64,000 nt of DNA from Flavobacteriaceae bacterium (GTDB lineage: Bacteria; Bacteroidota; Bacteroidia; Flavobacteriales; Flavobacteriaceae), in assembly GCA_947483075.1 (NCBI GenBank), contig CANKLE010000004.1, positions 62,001 to 126,000 on the forward strand. Reading direction: 5' to 3'. The notes beneath the pieces were generated by a model. The model was not told the origin of the DNA. It made no database searches and worked only from the letters and a program-made list of their open reading frames with translations. Shown piece by piece: positions 48,808-58,674 of this stretch (the stretch's first letter is position 1; each line of letters begins with the position of its first letter). Both the position numbers and the translations under genes were made by a program.

Positions 48808-50049
48808 ATGTTCAAACTACTCCGCGAAAACATTCGCATTGCCTTGGGTTCCATTAAAACTCAATTGCTGCGCACCATTCTTACGGTGCTCATCATTGCT
48901 ATTGGAATTACGGCTTTGGTATGCATCCTCACGGTAGTGGCAGCCTTAGAAAATACGGTTTCGACTGATTTTGCCTCGATGGGCGCCAATACGTTCAACA
49001 TCAACCAATATCCTTTTGAGATGCAACGCCACGGGGGCGGCGAACGCGAAGTCATCAACCCCATTATTTCCTACCCAGAAGCGGTTGGATTTAAAGAAAA
49101 ATACCAGTTTCCGCTCACCCAAACTTCCTTGTCATTTACCGCGGTATCGAATGCCGAAGTGAAATTTGAATCCAAAAAAACCGATCCCGAAATTTCGGTA
49201 TTGGGGGTCGATGAAAATTTTATGGTAAATTCTGGTCTTGAAACAACTGCTGGGCATAATTTCACCTCTTTTGACATCAAAAACAATACGGCTACTTGCA
49301 TCGTGGGCTCTGATTTTTTGAAAGATTTGCTCAAAGATGTAAATCCCATTGGGAAAACCATTTCTATTCGCGGAGCCAAATTCAAAGTGATTGGCGTACT
49401 CAAAGAAAAAGGATCCACCTTTGGCAACAGCCAAGATTTGCGCGTTTTACTTCCTATACAAGTTGCGCGCTCTTTATTTACAGCACCCAACATCAATTAT
49501 ACGTTGAGCGTTATGGTAAACAAAAAAGAGGTGCTCGATGCTGCCTTAGATCACGCCAACAGTGCCATGCGCCGCATACGTAAACTGAGTCCTATACAAG
49601 AAGACAATTTTGGGGTATCCCGCAGCGACGATTTGATCAATAAAATCTTGAACATCACCCAATATTTAGGAATTTCGGCCTGGGTAATAGGCATCATCAC
49701 CATCTTTGGTTCCTCGATAGCGTTGATGAATATCATGTTGGTTTCGGTTACCGAACGCACCAGAGAAATTGGCGTTCGCAAAGCCTTGGGCGCCAAAAAA
49801 AGCACCATTGCGGTTCAGTTTTTTATTGAAACAATCGTGATTGGACAGCTGGGAGGATTGTTGGGGATACTCATCGGAATTTCTGCCGGTTACGGCATCG
49901 CATCGCTACTTAGCTTTGCCTTTGTAATCCCTTGGTCGGCAATAACAGCCGCTTTTATCACCACCTTTATTGTTGCGGTGATTTCGGGTTCTTATCCCGC
50001 CATGAAGGCCGCGCAACTCGATCCGATTGAAGCCTTGCGCTACGAATAA
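48808..50049 (+). CDS. ABC transporter permease (MacB/FtsX family)
   Basis: MFKLLRENIRIALGSIKTQLLRTILTVLIIAIGITALV...MNIMLVSVTERTREIGVRKALGAKKSTIAVQFFIE...SGSYPAMKAAQLDPIEALRYE. Confidence 0.93.
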   Translation: MFKLLRENIRIALGSIKTQLLRTILTVLIIAIGITALVCILTVVAALENTVSTDFASMGANTFNINQYPFEMQRHGGGEREVINPIISYPEAVGFKEKYQFPLTQTSLSFTAVSNAEVKFESKKTDPEISVLGVDENFMVNSGLETTAGHNFTSFDIKNNTATCIVGSDFLKDLLKDVNPIGKTISIRGAKFKVIGVLKEKGSTFGNSQDLRVLLPIQVARSLFTAPNINYTLSVMVNKKEVLDAALDHANSAMRRIRKLSPIQEDNFGVSRSDDLINKILNITQYLGISAWVIGIITIFGSSIALMNIMLVSVTERTREIGVRKALGAKKSTIAVQFFIETIVIGQLGGLLGILIGISAGYGIASLLSFAFVIPWSAITAAFITTFIVAVISGSYPAMKAAQLDPIEALRYE

Positions 50050-50922
50050 TTACCTACTGGCGCATATCATGCGATGGTTCCCGTACAAGTCTTTTTTGAG
50101 TTCTACTTGAGTAAAGCCAATTTGCTGAAATAACTGCGCGGTGGCTTCTCCCAAATATTGATTGATTTCTACAAATAAATTTCCATTAGGGGTTAAGGCT
50201 TTGAAGGCCAACTCCCCAATTTTTCGATAAAACAACAACGGATCCTCATCGGCTACAAACAAAGCCAAATGCGGTTCGTGTTTTAATACATTGGGTAGAA
50301 TTTCGTGTTTCTCTAATTCCCTTACATAGGGTGGATTGGACACGATTACATCATACAATTGGTCTAACACCTTTGTTTCCAAGATATTTTGATGAATAAA
50401 CTTGAGCTGTACGCCATTATGTTTGGCATTCAAACGGGCCGCTTCTAAAGCTGATGCTGACACATCCAAGGCAAAGACTTCCACGCCAGGTAGGTTTTTA
50501 GCCAAGGCGATTGCGATGCAACCACTGCCGGTGCCGATGTCTAGAAGACGTTGTCGGTTGTCGGTTGTTGGTTGTTGGTTGTTGGAAACCGAAAAACGTT
50601 CTATGACCCAAGCTACTAATTCTTCGGTCTCCGGACGCGGAATGAGCACCGCAGGATTAACTAGAAAAGGTAAATCATAAAAGGTAGTGCTCCCCAATAT
50701 ATATTGTATGGGTTCTTGGTTGAGAAGTCGAAGGCGAATAGTTTCCCACTCCTGCCATTGGGCCTCAGAAATTTTGTAAGCAGGAGCTAACGCCAAGTCA
50801 ATTCTTCTCAGTTGGTGAAGGTTTTCTAAAATCAAATAAAAAAAGGACTGTGCTTCTGCTTCGCCAACTAGAGGAAGCAAACTGGTTACAAATTGTGTTT
50901 TATATGGTTGAAGTAGCATCAT
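50050..50922 (-). CDS. prmC: Peptide chain release factor N5-glutamine methyltransferase
   Basis: PVLIPRPETEELVAWVIERF...LLDIGTGSGCIAIALAK...DVIVSNPPYV. Confidence 0.93.
   Translation of the reverse strand: MMLLQPYKTQFVTSLLPLVGEAEAQSFFYLILENLHQLRRIDLALAPAYKISEAQWQEWETIRLRLLNQEPIQYILGSTTFYDLPFLVNPAVLIPRPETEELVAWVIERFSVSNNQQPTTDNRQRLLDIGTGSGCIAIALAKNLPGVEVFALDVSASALEAARLNAKHNGVQLKFIHQNILETKVLDQLYDVIVSNPPYVRELEKHEILPNVLKHEPHLALFVADEDPLLFYRKIGELAFKALTPNGNLFVEINQYLGEATAQLFQQIGFTQVELKKDLYGNHRMICASR
50550..50584. repeat. Heptanucleotide tandem repeat (5 x GTTGTYG) inside prmC
   Basis: gttgtcg gttgtcg gttgttg gttgttg gttgttg; encodes most of NNQQPTTDNRQR on the minus strand. Confidence 0.9.
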
Positions 50923-51404
50923 AACTTTTTAAGCATCCAAACCGGACAAGAGGTGTGACCGGTGTTTCCCATCGGGGCATCAATATAAGCAAAACCGGCA
51001 TTGGTATATAATTTTTGTGCAGCGAGCATATAGGGCATGGTCTCAATATAACAGTGTGTAAATCCCTGCGCTTGAGCAAATTCTAGACAGCTTTGCATCA
51101 AGGCACTGCCTATGCCTTTTCCTCTGGCTAGGGGTAAAAAATACATTTTCTGCAATTCACAAATCGTTTCGGCTTCGTTTTCCAATTGCTGAATACCTGC
51201 GCCACCTACTACCTCGCCATCCAGTTCAACCACAAAATAACACGCACGCGCAATGGCATAGGTTTGCTGCATATAATCCAACTGCGGATCGGCATAGGCT
51301 GTTCCTACTTTGGGTACGTTATGTTCTACCAAGACCGATCGGATTACGGCGGCAATGGTGGCATTATCTCTTAATTCTATAGGTCGTAAACGATAGGAAT
51401 ACAT
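50919..51404 (-). CDS. GNAT family N-acetyltransferase
   Basis: YRLRPIELRDNATIAAVIRSVL...LPLARGKGIGSALMQSCLEFAQAQGFTHCYIET. Confidence 0.88.
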   Translation of the reverse strand: MYSYRLRPIELRDNATIAAVIRSVLVEHNVPKVGTAYADPQLDYMQQTYAIARACYFVVELDGEVVGGAGIQQLENEAETICELQKMYFLPLARGKGIGSALMQSCLEFAQAQGFTHCYIETMPYMLAAQKLYTNAGFAYIDAPMGNTGHTSCPVWMLKKL

Positions 51405-51541
51405 GAAATTTTGATAAAAAATACCCCGCAAATTTACTATAAAAAAAAGGGAACCCTACCATAAAACAATGGCCGAAAGTGGTGCTTTATTTTTACTGCC
51501 TTTGCACACTTTGAAATACAGAATATCCGTATTTTTACTCC

Positions 51542-52561
51542 ATGAATACGCACGAAAAATACATGGCGCGTTGCTTGGAATTGGCCCAAAAAGGGCTGGG
51601 AACTACCTACCCGAATCCGTTGGTGGGCAGCGTGATTGTGCATCAGGATCGAATTATTGGCGAAGGCTGGCACCACAAAGCCGGCGAAGCCCATGCCGAA
51701 GTGAACGCCATCAATTCGGTGAAAGACAAAAATTTACTCTCCGAATCTACTATTTATGTAAACTTAGAACCCTGCAGTCATTTTGGCAAAACGCCGCCCT
51801 GTTGCGATTTGCTTCTTGATTGGCAAATTCCAAAAGTGGTTATTGGAAATGTTGACCCGAATGCAAAGGTAAATGGCACAGGAATTGGCCGATTACGACA
51901 AGCCGGCACAGAAGTGATTGTGGGTGTTTTGGCCGACGAATGTACCCAGATGAATCGCCGTTTTTTTAGCTTTCACCAAAAGAAACGACCGTATATTATT
52001 TTAAAATGGGCCCAATCGGCCGACGGATTTATTGCTCCTCTCACAAAAGAAGAACGCAAACCGGTATGGATTAGCAATCAGCTGTCCCGGCAAGTGGCGC
52101 ATAAGTGGCGCAGCCAAGAACAAGCAATTTTGGTGGGTACACAAACCGTAATCGACGACAATCCTCAACTGAACTTACGCGATTGGCCAGGCACAACTCC
52201 CATACGAATCGTATTAGATCAGCAGCAGCGTATTCCCAAAACCAGCGCGGTGTTTAATTCGGCAGCAGAGACGATTGTCATTAGCAAAAACGAAATTGAT
52301 TTCACGCAACAGGTAGCCACTCAAATTGCTGATTTTTTATACCAAAAAAATATTCAATCGGTCATTGTTGAAGGGGGACGACAAACCCTGCAAACTTTTA
52401 TCGACGAGAATTGCTGGGATGAAGCCCGCGTATTTACTGGTAATACACCCCTACATACCGGAATAGTTGCTCCAAAGTTGAATTCCATTCCTGTTTCCCA
52501 AACCAAATTAGCCACCGACAACCTAACCTATTACTCCCATGATCAACACCCTCCTCTTTGA
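51542..52561 (+). CDS. ribD: Bifunctional riboflavin deaminase/reductase RibD
   Basis: YMARCLELAQKGLGTTYPNPLVGSVIVH...HAEVNAI...VNLEPCSHFGKTPPCCDLL. Confidence 0.93.
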   Translation: MNTHEKYMARCLELAQKGLGTTYPNPLVGSVIVHQDRIIGEGWHHKAGEAHAEVNAINSVKDKNLLSESTIYVNLEPCSHFGKTPPCCDLLLDWQIPKVVIGNVDPNAKVNGTGIGRLRQAGTEVIVGVLADECTQMNRRFFSFHQKKRPYIILKWAQSADGFIAPLTKEERKPVWISNQLSRQVAHKWRSQEQAILVGTQTVIDDNPQLNLRDWPGTTPIRIVLDQQQRIPKTSAVFNSAAETIVISKNEIDFTQQVATQIADFLYQKNIQSVIVEGGRQTLQTFIDENCWDEARVFTGNTPLHTGIVAPKLNSIPVSQTKLATDNLTYYSHDQHPPL

Positions 52562-53141
52562 TTTTGGCGACATTTTTGTAAACCTGCGTAAAGAAGCTAC
52601 ACATAAGGCTTTTGAACAATTAGGCCTAAAAACATTTACGCCCGATTTAGACGAATTAAACCGGGCCTTTGAAGTGGGTGCCTTATCCGAATTGCAATTT
52701 TTAGAAGGCTTTCAGAAACACTTGCCCGGGAGTGATTTGCAAACCATTCGCGCAGCATGGAATGAAATTATTGGCGAATTTCCGCTCTACCGCTTGGAGT
52801 TTTTACAACTGCTCAAACCCAAATACCGCTTGTTTTTATTGTCGAATACCGATGCCATACACATCGCCCACTTTGAACAAAAGGTGGGATTGAGTTTTGC
52901 GCGAGACTTTTATAATTGTTTCGAAAAAGTATATTTTTCGTACGAGATGGGCCTGCGTAAACCCGATCCCAGCTGTTTTAAAACGGTACTTTCTCGGCAT
53001 GATTTACAGCCCAAAAACACCTTATTTATAGATGATAAAAAAGAGAATACGGCTGCGGCTGCGGCCTTAGGCATATCAATTTGGCATTTGCAAGTAGGCC
53101 AAGAAGATGTAGTTGAATTACTAGACAAAAAAATACTTTAA
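52539..53141 (+). CDS. HAD family hydrolase
   Basis: INTLLFDFGDIFVNL...LLSNTDAIH...GLRKPDPSCF...LFIDDKKENTAAAAALG. Confidence 0.9.
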   Translation: MINTLLFDFGDIFVNLRKEATHKAFEQLGLKTFTPDLDELNRAFEVGALSELQFLEGFQKHLPGSDLQTIRAAWNEIIGEFPLYRLEFLQLLKPKYRLFLLSNTDAIHIAHFEQKVGLSFARDFYNCFEKVYFSYEMGLRKPDPSCFKTVLSRHDLQPKNTLFIDDKKENTAAAAALGISIWHLQVGQEDVVELLDKKIL

Positions 53142-53146
53142 GCCTT

Positions 53147-53758
53147 TTGCAAATAAACGACACCTACAAAACCCTAGCCGAACCGGCAGAAGAACAACTG
53201 TACAAAGAGAAAAACAGTAAGTTTCTGGGCTATGCCTTTCCCCTCGTTTCTGAAGAAGAAGTTAAGCCTATACTACTGACGCTTCGCAAACAACACCCCA
53301 ATGCGGTTCATTTTTGTTACGCCTACCAGCTGGGTGCTGAGAAAATTAGCTACAGAGCCAATGACGACGGCGAACCCAGCGGTAGTGCCGGAATTCCTAT
53401 ATACGGACAAATTCAGTCGTTTGGAATTACCAACTGTTTGGTAGTAATAGTGCGTTATTTTGGGGGAGTAAAACTGGGAGTTGGCGGATTGATTAGTGCC
53501 TACAAAACAGCCGCACAACTGAGCTTGGAAGCTGCAACAATTATTCAAAAAACCATAGATGTGGTCTATATAGCTCAATTTGACTATGCTCACCTCAATA
53601 AAGTCATGCGGGTAATCAAGGAAAGAAATCTCGAAATTTTGGAACAAAAAATGGATATGCAATGTGAAATTTGCCTGTCAACTCGGCAAAGTAATGAAGA
53701 AAAATTATTGGCTGCCTTCGAGAATTTGTATGAAATAAAACTCAAAAAAAGAGCCTAA
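53147..53758 (+). CDS. YigZ/IMPACT family protein (UPF0029)
   Basis: EKNSKFLGYAFPLVSEEEVKPIL...NDDGEPSGSAGIPIYGQIQSFGITNCLVVIVRYFGGVKLGVGGL; start codon uncertain (MQIND at 53147 reads TTG). Confidence 0.88.
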   Translation: MQINDTYKTLAEPAEEQLYKEKNSKFLGYAFPLVSEEEVKPILLTLRKQHPNAVHFCYAYQLGAEKISYRANDDGEPSGSAGIPIYGQIQSFGITNCLVVIVRYFGGVKLGVGGLISAYKTAAQLSLEAATIIQKTIDVVYIAQFDYAHLNKVMRVIKERNLEILEQKMDMQCEICLSTRQSNEEKLLAAFENLYEIKLKKRA

Positions 53759-53759
53759 A

Positions 53760-54158
53760 CTAGCTCGAAATGATGGCCAAAAGATCTGCCGGAGGCACGA
53801 TGGCTTTACCCAATTTTATATCCACAAAGACCAATATAAATTGAGCCGTTGTTAATAACTCATTTTCTTCACTCCAAATCTCACAATCAAATTCGATCTT
53901 TACCGAACTGTATTGTTTAAAGGTTGTTTTTACCGTAAGCAAGTCATCATATCGTGCCGGCTTTTTGTAATTGAGCGTCATTGATACAATGGGCAACGCA
54001 ATCCCGCTTTCTTCCAGGCTTTTGTAGGAAACCCCTTTATTCCTTAACCATTCTACTCGTCCAATTTCAAAATAGGGAATGTAATTTCCGTGATAAACCA
54101 CCCCCATTTGATCGGTTTCCGAATAACGAACGCGTACTTGTATCTGATGTTCTGACAT
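53760..54158 (-). CDS. Acyl-CoA thioesterase (hotdog fold, 4HBT family)
   Basis: VRVRYSETDQMGVVYHGNYIPYFEIGRVEWLRNKGVSYKSLEESGIALP. Confidence 0.92.
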   Translation of the reverse strand: MSEHQIQVRVRYSETDQMGVVYHGNYIPYFEIGRVEWLRNKGVSYKSLEESGIALPIVSMTLNYKKPARYDDLLTVKTTFKQYSSVKIEFDCEIWSEENELLTTAQFILVFVDIKLGKAIVPPADLLAIISS

Positions 54159-54356
54159 ACTTATTTGAAGAGGTAAATTGATTTATTTAATATAATATTA
54201 ACTTTCGTTACAACAATAATTTTTAAAAATCAACTTAAAAAATATTTTTTTTTAACGATTTTTGTTCACATATTTGTTACCCCAAAAAACAAGGACAAAC
54301 TAGCTGTTTTTCCTCGTAGAATAACACAAACAAAAAACGCAAATTTAACCAAATTT

Positions 54357-55784
54357 ATGAGCAAAACTGTACAATCGGTATGGGAAAATTGTCTTTTATT
54401 TATAAAGGATAACATCTCTGATCAAGCCTACAAAACTTGGTTTGAGCCGATAAAATCAGTGAAGCTTACTGATAATGCCCTATACATTCAAGTTCCAAGT
54501 AAATTTTTCTACGAATGGCTAGAAGAGCATTACGTTAAATTACTCAAAGTTGCCCTCACCAAAGAACTAGGCGTGAATGCTCAGTTGATATACAAAATCA
54601 ACATGGAGAACACCTATGGCAACAAACAACCCTTCACCGAGCAATTGCCTAGCGCACACCGCAGCTCGATGAAACCACAAGAGGTAGATGCGCCGTTTAA
54701 AAACCTCAACCCCGAATTAAAAAACCCGTTCATCATACCCGGTATTCGCAACCTAAAAATCGAATCCCAACTGAATGCAAATTACAGTTTTGAAAATTTC
54801 TTAGAAGGTGATTCCAACAGATTGGCCCGTTCGGCTGGTATGGCTGTAGCCAACAAACCTGGCGGCACTTCGTTCAACCCCCTCTTGATTTTTGGCGGTG
54901 TTGGATTAGGAAAAACCCACTTGGCTCATGCCATTGGCGTTGAAATTAAAGACAAATACCCCGAAAAAACAGTATTGTACATCTCTGCTGAAATTTTCAC
55001 CCAACAATACATTGACTCGGTAAAGAAAAACAACCGCAACGACTTCATTCACTTCTATCAATTGATTGATGTGTTAATCATAGACGACGTACAGTTTTTA
55101 TCGGGCAAAACCGGAACCCAAGACGTGTTTTTCCACATTTTTAATTACTTGCACCAAAACGGAAAACAAGTAATTTTAACTTCAGACAAAGCACCGGTAG
55201 ACATGCAAGACATCGAACAACGTTTGTTGTCGCGCTTCAAATGGGGATTGTCGGCCGAGTTACACCAACCCGATTACGAAACCCGTATTTCGATTTTGAA
55301 AAACATCTTGTACCGCGACGGTGTAGAGATGCCAGATGAAATCATCGAATACGTGGCCCGCAACATCAAAACCAATGTGCGTGAATTAGAAGGCGCGATC
55401 ATTTCCTTGATTGCTCAATCGTCTTTCAACAAAAAAGAAGTGACCATTGAATTGGCCAAACACGTGGTAGAGAAATTTGTAAAAAACGTGAAACGCGAAA
55501 TCTCTATCGACTACATCCAGAAAATTGTTTCCGATTACTTTCAATTGGACATCGATACCTTACAATCTAAAACCCGCAAGCGCCATGTGGTGCAAGCCCG
55601 CCAATTGGCTATGTTTTTTGCCAAAAAATTCACCAAGGCTTCCTTAGCCAATATTGGTTCTCAGATTGGCGACCGCGATCACGCTACGGTATTGCACGCT
55701 TGTAAAACGGTAGACAATTTGGTATCTACCGATAAACAATTCAAAAAATTTGTTGAGGACATCAACAAAAAATTATCCTTGTAG
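54357..55784 (+). CDS. dnaA: Chromosomal replication initiator protein DnaA
   Basis: YSFENFLEGDSNRLARSAG...FGGVGLGKTHLAHAIG...IDDVQFLSGKTGTQDVFFHIFN...GDRDHATVLHACKTV. Confidence 0.97.
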   Translation: MSKTVQSVWENCLLFIKDNISDQAYKTWFEPIKSVKLTDNALYIQVPSKFFYEWLEEHYVKLLKVALTKELGVNAQLIYKINMENTYGNKQPFTEQLPSAHRSSMKPQEVDAPFKNLNPELKNPFIIPGIRNLKIESQLNANYSFENFLEGDSNRLARSAGMAVANKPGGTSFNPLLIFGGVGLGKTHLAHAIGVEIKDKYPEKTVLYISAEIFTQQYIDSVKKNNRNDFIHFYQLIDVLIIDDVQFLSGKTGTQDVFFHIFNYLHQNGKQVILTSDKAPVDMQDIEQRLLSRFKWGLSAELHQPDYETRISILKNILYRDGVEMPDEIIEYVARNIKTNVRELEGAIISLIAQSSFNKKEVTIELAKHVVEKFVKNVKREISIDYIQKIVSDYFQLDIDTLQSKTRKRHVVQARQLAMFFAKKFTKASLANIGSQIGDRDHATVLHACKTVDNLVSTDKQFKKFVEDINKKLSL

Positions 55785-55786
55785 AC

Positions 55787-56257
55787 ATGCCCGTAAAAAT
55801 TGTGATGGTTTGTTTGGGCAATATTTGCCGATCGCCATTAGCAGAAGGTATTTTGCGATCTAAACTTCCAAGTGCTGGGTTTACAGTAGATTCTGCTGGA
55901 ACAGGAAACTGGCATATTGGTAAAAAACCAGACGATCGTTCGATTGCTGTAGCCAAAAAAAATGGGCTCGAGATTAGCAACCAAAGAGGACAACAATTTA
56001 CCACAGCTTTTTTTGACGCCTTCGACTACATTTTTGTGATGGATCAATCGAACTTTGATGACGTGATTAAAATTGCCCAGACCCCCGAACACAAACAAAA
56101 AGTACAACTCTTATTGAACGAGATTTTTCCTGGAGAAAATGTAGATGTGCCAGATCCCTTCTACGGATTAGCCAATGGATTTGACCTCGTATACCAAATG
56201 TTGGACCAGGCCTGTGAAGCGCTTTCGATACGTTTGCAGCAAACCCATCCCCACTAA
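55787..56257 (+). CDS. Low molecular weight protein-tyrosine-phosphatase
   Basis: VKIVMVCLGNICRSPLAEGIL...FDYIFVMDQSN...VPDPFYG. Confidence 0.94.
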   Translation: MPVKIVMVCLGNICRSPLAEGILRSKLPSAGFTVDSAGTGNWHIGKKPDDRSIAVAKKNGLEISNQRGQQFTTAFFDAFDYIFVMDQSNFDDVIKIAQTPEHKQKVQLLLNEIFPGENVDVPDPFYGLANGFDLVYQMLDQACEALSIRLQQTHPH

Positions 56258-56980
56258 ATGAATTCCTCAGCACCCAAAGGCAAATTGTATCTTATTCCCA
56301 CTACACTTGGTGAATGTGATCCCCTTTCTGTATTGCCTTATACGGTGCAACGAACCGTTGAACTCCTTGACGATTACATCGTTGAAAACGAGAAAACGGC
56401 ACGCAAATTCATCAAGAGCATTTGTCCAGAAAAAGTACAGGCCAGTTTGCGGCTAATGTCTTTAAATAAACATACCCAAATTAGCGAACACAACGGCATG
56501 ATTCAAGCCTGCTTAGAAGGAAAAAACATAGGACTCATGAGCGAAGCCGGCTGTCCGGGCATTGCCGATCCGGGAGCAGTTATTGTAAAATTGGCTCACG
56601 AAAAAGGAATTACTGTGGTACCGTTGGTAGGTCCGTCTTCTATCACTTTAGCGATTATGGCTTCGGGAATGAACGGCCAAAGTTTTGCCTTTAATGGGTA
56701 TTTGCCCATAGAAAAATCTGAGAAAAAAACAGCCCTCAAACAATTGGAGCGCTTGGCTCAAGATAAAAATCAATCCCAATTGTTTATTGAAACGCCCTAC
56801 CGTAACAACAAATTAGTAGAAGATTTACTGGCCTGCTTGCAACCCAGCACCTATTTGTGTATTGCCTGCGACCTAACCCTGCCTACCGAATACGTAAAAA
56901 CAATGCGCGTGCAAGATTGGAAAAAAGTAAAACTCGATTTACACAACCGACCTACCCTATTTATCCTGCACCGGATGTAA
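56258..56980 (+). CDS. SAM-dependent methyltransferase (RsmI/tetrapyrrole methylase family)
   Basis: KGKLYLIPTTLGECDPLSVLP...IGLMSEAGCPGIADPGAVIVKLAHEKGITVVPLVGPSSITLAIMASGMNGQSFAFNGYLP. Confidence 0.9.
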   Translation: MNSSAPKGKLYLIPTTLGECDPLSVLPYTVQRTVELLDDYIVENEKTARKFIKSICPEKVQASLRLMSLNKHTQISEHNGMIQACLEGKNIGLMSEAGCPGIADPGAVIVKLAHEKGITVVPLVGPSSITLAIMASGMNGQSFAFNGYLPIEKSEKKTALKQLERLAQDKNQSQLFIETPYRNNKLVEDLLACLQPSTYLCIACDLTLPTEYVKTMRVQDWKKVKLDLHNRPTLFILHRM

Positions 56981-57012
56981 AAAAGCCCGTTCGAAATCAA
57001 ACAGGCTCTTCC
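56980..57012. terminator. Possible terminator hairpin, convergent genes
   Basis: aaaagcccgttcgaaatcaaacaggctctt; stem has one mismatch. Confidence 0.4.
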
Positions 57013-57030
57013 TATATTCTTTGTTCTTCG

Positions 57031-57666
57031 TTACTTTACTTTTGGATTGTTTTGGGCTACAATGCTGTTGGTTTCAAACCCACCAAAATCGCGCATATAC
57101 GTTCGAACGCTAGCGCCGTATCGATCTCTGCATTTGCGTTTTCCCTTGCTGTACAAAAACCGTTTTACCGAACGAACACCCCCCAAATGGGCCGCTGCTA
57201 AAATGCCCGATTCGGTGACGCGAACCCCAGCAATGGTTTTGCCAGAAAAAGTATCAATTTCATCTTGTAAATCCCATTTGTTTTTGGCCAATAAAGCCAA
57301 AAAAGCTTGCTCTTGCAGGTGGGGATTTTGCAAAAATTGTTGCGAATTGAAAATTCCAATTTCACGCAAGGTTTCTGCGCCAAATTGGTACTTTCCTATA
57401 TAACCCAAGGTATTGATTTTATGGTATTTGCCCTGCGATTCTTTGTATGCTAAGGCATTTTTGAATCCTATAAAGAACTTTCCGGTATACGGAGCGCTCA
57501 AGATTTGGTATTCGAGTGGGTTTTGAGAGGGGAAAAAATAAGCCGATTCCGACTTAATTAATAGCGATTTGGAGTATTTACTGCTCGGTTTAAAAGAATT
57601 AAAACCAGAAGTAAAATAAAGAATTGTTGCAAAGATTACGGTGATTAATGCCCATCTTTTTATCAT
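57031..57666 (-). CDS. Putative peptidoglycan hydrolase (lysozyme/transglycosylase-like), membrane anchored
   Basis: N-terminal TM; KESQGKYHKINTLGYIGKYQFGAETLREIG...TESGILAAAHLGGVRSVKRFL; start trimmed to MIKRWALIT. Confidence 0.6.
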   Translation of the reverse strand: MIKRWALITVIFATILYFTSGFNSFKPSSKYSKSLLIKSESAYFFPSQNPLEYQILSAPYTGKFFIGFKNALAYKESQGKYHKINTLGYIGKYQFGAETLREIGIFNSQQFLQNPHLQEQAFLALLAKNKWDLQDEIDTFSGKTIAGVRVTESGILAAAHLGGVRSVKRFLYSKGKRKCRDRYGASVRTYMRDFGGFETNSIVAQNNPKVK

Positions 57667-57762
57667 AAATTGTTTTTCTTCTCGGCTGTCACCCTGAGAA
57701 ATTTCTACGGGCCAAATATACAAAAAATAGTATAAAACTGACAATCAGACAATTATAATTTT

Positions 57763-58671
57763 CTAAAAATAAATTGGCCACCATTTAATAGGACCCGACT
57801 CCTTGTATTCTAGGGTTGGAGCGGGAATTTTTATGGTATTGAAAACCGAGAAAAGGGTCTTAAAAATGGACGATTTTGTTTTGATTTTGGTTAAATCGAC
57901 GTCAAAACTGAAGTAAAATTGTCTCGTACGAGCTGCCGGCAAAAGCGAAGAATTAACAGAAAGTGCATTGGCCGATAGCATTCCTTCGGCCCCATAACCG
58001 AGTGCCAGATTCAACCAAGCTGGAATGGCATTCGATTTTACAAAAGAGCGCACATTCACAGAAAGCCAATAGGTTTGTCCGTTGTAATCCTTGAGTCCTT
58101 GTTCTTGCAAAGATGAACCCAATAACTCCGGACGTTGCGCTGCATAAGCGGTAGTATGAAACGAATATTTGGGAATGATGCGCTGCTCTTTCCAACACAA
58201 TTCTTGAGAAACATAGAGCGCCGTTCCGGTAGCATTGGCGGCCACATCAGACCAAGAGGCACCCCATTGGGCCGAATAGCCATCCAACACCTCAACGGCG
58301 GTCAGAAAGGCAAAACCAAAGGTAGCGCCATACAGCAATTGATCCTTACGGGAAACTCCACTCCAAGCTAAGGCCTCTTTGCTTAATCGGCCGAGGTGAT
58401 AACTCGAAAACAGATGTCCTGCTTTGTCGAGTTGCAGCCATTCGCTAGAATCGTCAATAAAATGGAAATTGGAATGGGGATAATCGGCGTACCACAACTG
58501 AGACAAGCCAATGATTGCAGCCGAAGAAACAGCAGCTTCAGTGATAAGCACTGTATTTCTGCGGCTTGTTTGCAGGGTATCAGTAGGGGTTAAAAAGGAT
58601 TCAAATTGGCTTTGGGCCGAAAGGTGTAAAGTCAGTCCGAAACAAAAAAAAGTCAGAAAAATGCGCAGCAT
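57763..58671 (-). CDS. DUF2279 domain-containing protein
   Basis: FHFIDDSSEWLQLDKAGHLFSSYHLGRLSKEAL...GYSAQWGASWSDVAANATGTALYVSQE. Confidence 0.85.
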   Translation of the reverse strand: MLRIFLTFFCFGLTLHLSAQSQFESFLTPTDTLQTSRRNTVLITEAAVSSAAIIGLSQLWYADYPHSNFHFIDDSSEWLQLDKAGHLFSSYHLGRLSKEALAWSGVSRKDQLLYGATFGFAFLTAVEVLDGYSAQWGASWSDVAANATGTALYVSQELCWKEQRIIPKYSFHTTAYAAQRPELLGSSLQEQGLKDYNGQTYWLSVNVRSFVKSNAIPAWLNLALGYGAEGMLSANALSVNSSLLPAARTRQFYFSFDVDLTKIKTKSSIFKTLFSVFNTIKIPAPTLEYKESGPIKWWPIYF

Positions 58672-58674
58672 CGC

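Noticed and set aside
54180-54356. AT-rich dnaA upstream region as oriC
   Set aside because: Only one weak DnaA-like 9-mer (TTGTTCACA) seen by eye; no cluster of consensus boxes; cannot compute skew, so not called
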